Below are positions 6,088-7,957 of a stretch of 7,957 nt of DNA, piece by piece. Position 1 is the first letter of the stretch. Each line of letters opens with the position of its first letter. A model generated the notes under the pieces. The model was not told the DNA's origin and did not search any database. It was given only the letters and a program-made list of their open reading frames with translations. The translations under genes and the position numbers were made by a program. Source of the DNA: Verrucomicrobia subdivision 3 bacterium UBA7542 (GTDB lineage: Bacteria > Verrucomicrobiota > Verrucomicrobiia > Limisphaerales > UBA11358); contig DLMG01000425.1 in the NCBI GenBank assembly GCA_002479245.1, forward strand, positions 832 to 8,788, given 5' to 3'.

Positions 6088-6819
6088 TCACTTTAGCAAA
6101 AAGGTCGCGGTGACAACGGCGGTGATGGTTTTCTGGCGCGAGGTCGTGTCATTCTCGCCCTGCCAACTCGTCCGCGTTTCGTGTTGCGGCGTAATTTGAA
6201 AAATGCCCTGGTCCGCGTCGTGCAGCCGGGCGATGACGCGGCCGCCCTGCGTGGCAATTTGCCCGGCGCGCGCGCGAGCGTCCTTCGTCGCCTCGGCCAG
6301 CATCTCGATTTTTGTCTCGCCGGCCTTGGTGTAAATAAACTGCGGCGGCGCGACAGTGAAAATCACGCCCTGCTCCACTAGCGGCGTGGTGTCGAGCTTG
6401 TCGAGCCGGTCCACGTCGGCGGATTCCACCGACACGCTCTGGTTCAGACGATAGCCGGTCGTCCGCTGCTGCGTCCAACCGTCGGTGGATTTATGCGTCG
6501 CCTTCAATTCCTCAATGCCAATCGGCGCAAAGATGAAATTCGTCACGCCCGCGTCGCGCAGGAATTTTTCCACGAGCGCGTGGTTCGTCCGAATTTTGTG
6601 CTGCGCATCGAGCAGCATTTCCGCCTCGACCAGAAAACTGCCGGACCAGATGGCGAGATCGGCCCCGATGTTTTTTTGCACCGAGCCTTTGACGATGATG
6701 AACTGTGAATTTTTGATTTTGCCCCACGCGCTGGTGCCAAGCATCGCAGAGAACACCAGCCCGGCGGCCAGAAAAAGTCCGGCGATCATGCCAAACAGTT
6801 GTGGACGGGAATTGTTCAT
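6088..6819 (-). CDS. SIMPL (DUF541) domain protein with N-terminal membrane anchor
   Basis: A 243-residue protein of the SIMPL/DUF541 family (YggE/BP26-like), whose biochemical role is not settled. Residues about 8-28 are a hydrophobic segment after a short polar N-terminus, so the protein is probably anchored in the inner membrane with its domain in the periplasm. The SIMPL domain spans about 38-243: an early strand IIVKGSVQKNIGADLAIW (41-58) and the family's alanine/arginine-rich helix EATKDARARAGQIA (176-189), followed by a strand-rich end. The ATG at 6819 is chosen because it overlaps the ftsI TGA as ATGA and puts the membrane segment at the N-terminus; an in-frame codon at 7008 would add 63 residues wholly inside ftsI. 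No Shine-Dalgarno sequence precedes it, which fits coupling to ftsI translation. murF follows after 7 bases. It occupies the position where murE usually lies but has no Mur ligase motif. Family call is fairly sure; function unknown. Confidence 0.83.
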   Translation of the reverse strand: MNNSRPQLFGMIAGLFLAAGLVFSAMLGTSAWGKIKNSQFIIVKGSVQKNIGADLAIWSGSFLVEAEMLLDAQHKIRTNHALVEKFLRDAGVTNFIFAPIGIEELKATHKSTDGWTQQRTTGYRLNQSVSVESADVDRLDKLDTTPLVEQGVIFTVAPPQFIYTKAGETKIEMLAEATKDARARAGQIATQGGRVIARLHDADQGIFQITPQHETRTSWQGENDTTSRQKTITAVVTATFLLK

Positions 6820-7957
6820 GGATTTTGAGTTGAATGTGAACCGCCGGCCGCCACGAGCGGCGGCGACGATGCCGCCGGTTGCAAATTTTTGTCCGCCGGA
6901 ATGTTCAAATAACTTGCGCAACGTTCGGCAATTTCCTTGAAGACCGGCCCGCAAACCTGGCCGCCGTAATAACCTTCCTTCGGCTCGTCCATCACAACCG
7001 AGATGCAAAGCTCCGGGTTGTCGGCCGGGAAAAATCCGACGAACGAAGCATAGAATTTATGTTCGGCGTAGGCGCCATTCTCGACTTTTTGCGCCGTGCC
7101 GGTCTTGCCCGCGCCGGTGTAATCTTTCATCGCCGCGCCGGGCGCCGTGCCGTCCGGCGTCACGACGGTTTTGAGCGCCTCCACCATTAATTTATCCGTG
7201 GATTCGCTGACGACCTGCCGCACGCGCTGCGGCGAATATTGCTCCACCACGTTCCCATTGCGGTCTTCGAGACGATTCACCAGCATCGGCCGCATGAGCC
7301 AGCCGTCGTTCGCCAGCGCGCTCATGGCCATGATCATTTGCAACCGCGTCACCGCGATCCCCTGTCCCATCGGAATTTGCGCGATGGAAACCTTGCTCCA
7401 GTCTTTCACCGGATATAAAATTCCCCTGGCTTCGGCCGGCAGGGAAATGCCCGTGCGCTGGCCAAACCCAAAATCCCGCACGTAATCGTAAAGCCGGCCC
7501 TCACCCAGGCGGATGCCGATCTTCGCCGCGCCGATATTCGACGATTTCGTGATGATGCTTTCGGTGGTAAGAATTCCAAACGGTTCGTGGTCGTGCAAAA
7601 CCCGGCCGGCAAAGGCAAAATGCCCCTGCTCGCAATCAAACGTGTCCGCCAGGCGCACGGCGCCTTCGTTCAACGCCCCGGATACGACGACGATTTTGAA
7701 CGTCGAGCCGGGTTCCATCACGTCGCTGATGACGCGATTGCGGCGCGCATCAGCGGACGAAGCCCCGGGATTGTTCGGATCAAAATTCGGCAGCGTCACC
7801 ATCGCCAGAATCTCGCCCGTGCGCGGACGCGTGACGACGGCGGTGATGCTGATGGGCGTGTGTTTTTGCAGCGCGTCGGCCAGCGCAGTTTCCACGATGT
7901 GCTGAATCGCCGCGTCAATGGTGAGCACCACGTTCAAGCCGTCGCGCGCCTGCACGT
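6816..7957 (-). CDS. ftsI: Septal peptidoglycan transpeptidase FtsI (PBP3-like), 5'-truncated by window edge
   Basis: Class B penicillin-binding protein; it cross-links nascent glycan strands at the division septum, working with the glycosyltransferase FtsW on the outer face of the inner membrane. About 380 C-terminal residues are visible and hold the whole transpeptidase domain. Counting from the codon at 7955, the active-site SxxK motif is STFK at 84-87 (acyl-serine S84), SxN is SSN at 138-140 and KTG is at 284-286. The frame runs off the right edge, so the N-terminal membrane anchor and dimerisation domain lie outside; the GTG at 7955 is an internal valine, not a start. The protein ends soon after the transpeptidase fold with a short Pro/Ala/Ser-rich tail and no PASTA domains. 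Its TGA stop overlaps the ATG of the next gene (ATGA). The dcw context favours FtsI over an elongation PBP2 or a sporulation SpoVD paralogue. Confidence 0.95.
   Translation of the reverse strand, partial: VQARDGLNVVLTIDAAIQHIVETALADALQKHTPISITAVVTRPRTGEILAMVTLPNFDPNNPGASSADARRNRVISDVMEPGSTFKIVVVSGALNEGAVRLADTFDCEQGHFAFAGRVLHDHEPFGILTTESIITKSSNIGAAKIGIRLGEGRLYDYVRDFGFGQRTGISLPAEARGILYPVKDWSKVSIAQIPMGQGIAVTRLQMIMAMSALANDGWLMRPMLVNRLEDRNGNVVEQYSPQRVRQVVSESTDKLMVEALKTVVTPDGTAPGAAMKDYTGAGKTGTAQKVENGAYAEHKFYASFVGFFPADNPELCISVVMDEPKEGYYGGQVCGPVFKEIAERCASYLNIPADKNLQPAASSPPLVAAGGSHSTQNP

Noticed and set aside
6820..7008. Longer 306-residue start for the SIMPL protein at 7008
   Set aside because: The extension lies entirely within ftsI in another frame, is Arg/Gly-rich, and would bury the membrane segment; the ATGA start fits better.

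Overview
The window is a run of tightly packed genes, all on the minus strand. It is part of a division and cell-wall (dcw) cluster of a moderately GC-rich Gram-negative-type bacterium. Read in the direction of transcription (from base 7957 to base 1) the order is: ftsI (5' end outside the window), a SIMPL/DUF541 protein gene, murF, mraY, a short uncertain ORF, a LysM-domain membrane protein gene, ftsW and murG. The last 172 bases hold a palindromic, repeat-like intergenic sequence. No RNA gene, transposase, CRISPR array or plus-strand gene was found.

Organism: a LysM protein beginning [12 protein letters not shown] between mraY and ftsW, together with the strongly palindromic sequence at the left end, suggests Verrucomicrobiota, perhaps the Pedosphaera/Limisphaerales group. 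This is inference from remembered relatives; no search was run.

How the genes work together: MurF completes the cytoplasmic UDP-MurNAc-pentapeptide. MraY moves the phospho-sugar-peptide onto undecaprenyl phosphate (lipid I), and MurG adds GlcNAc (lipid II). FtsW polymerises the flipped lipid II into glycan and FtsI cross-links it at the septum. The LysM protein is probably a membrane-tethered peptidoglycan binder. The SIMPL protein has an N-terminal membrane anchor and no known reaction. Its start codon overlaps the ftsI stop, so the two are probably translationally coupled.

Unusual points: the classical order ftsI-murE-murF-mraY-murD-ftsW-murG-murC is altered. murE is missing, with the SIMPL gene in its place. 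murD is missing, with a 277-bp region and the LysM gene in its place. No murC start follows murG. The mraY-lysM interval holds a 92-codon ORF with a good Shine-Dalgarno sequence and an ATGA overlap with lysM, but its codon use is unlike its neighbours. A small hairpin lies just before the ftsW ribosome-binding site. MurG carries a C-terminal tail with three closely spaced cysteines. I see no clearly new system; the SIMPL/ftsI coupling and the mraY-lysM interval are the most worthwhile leads.
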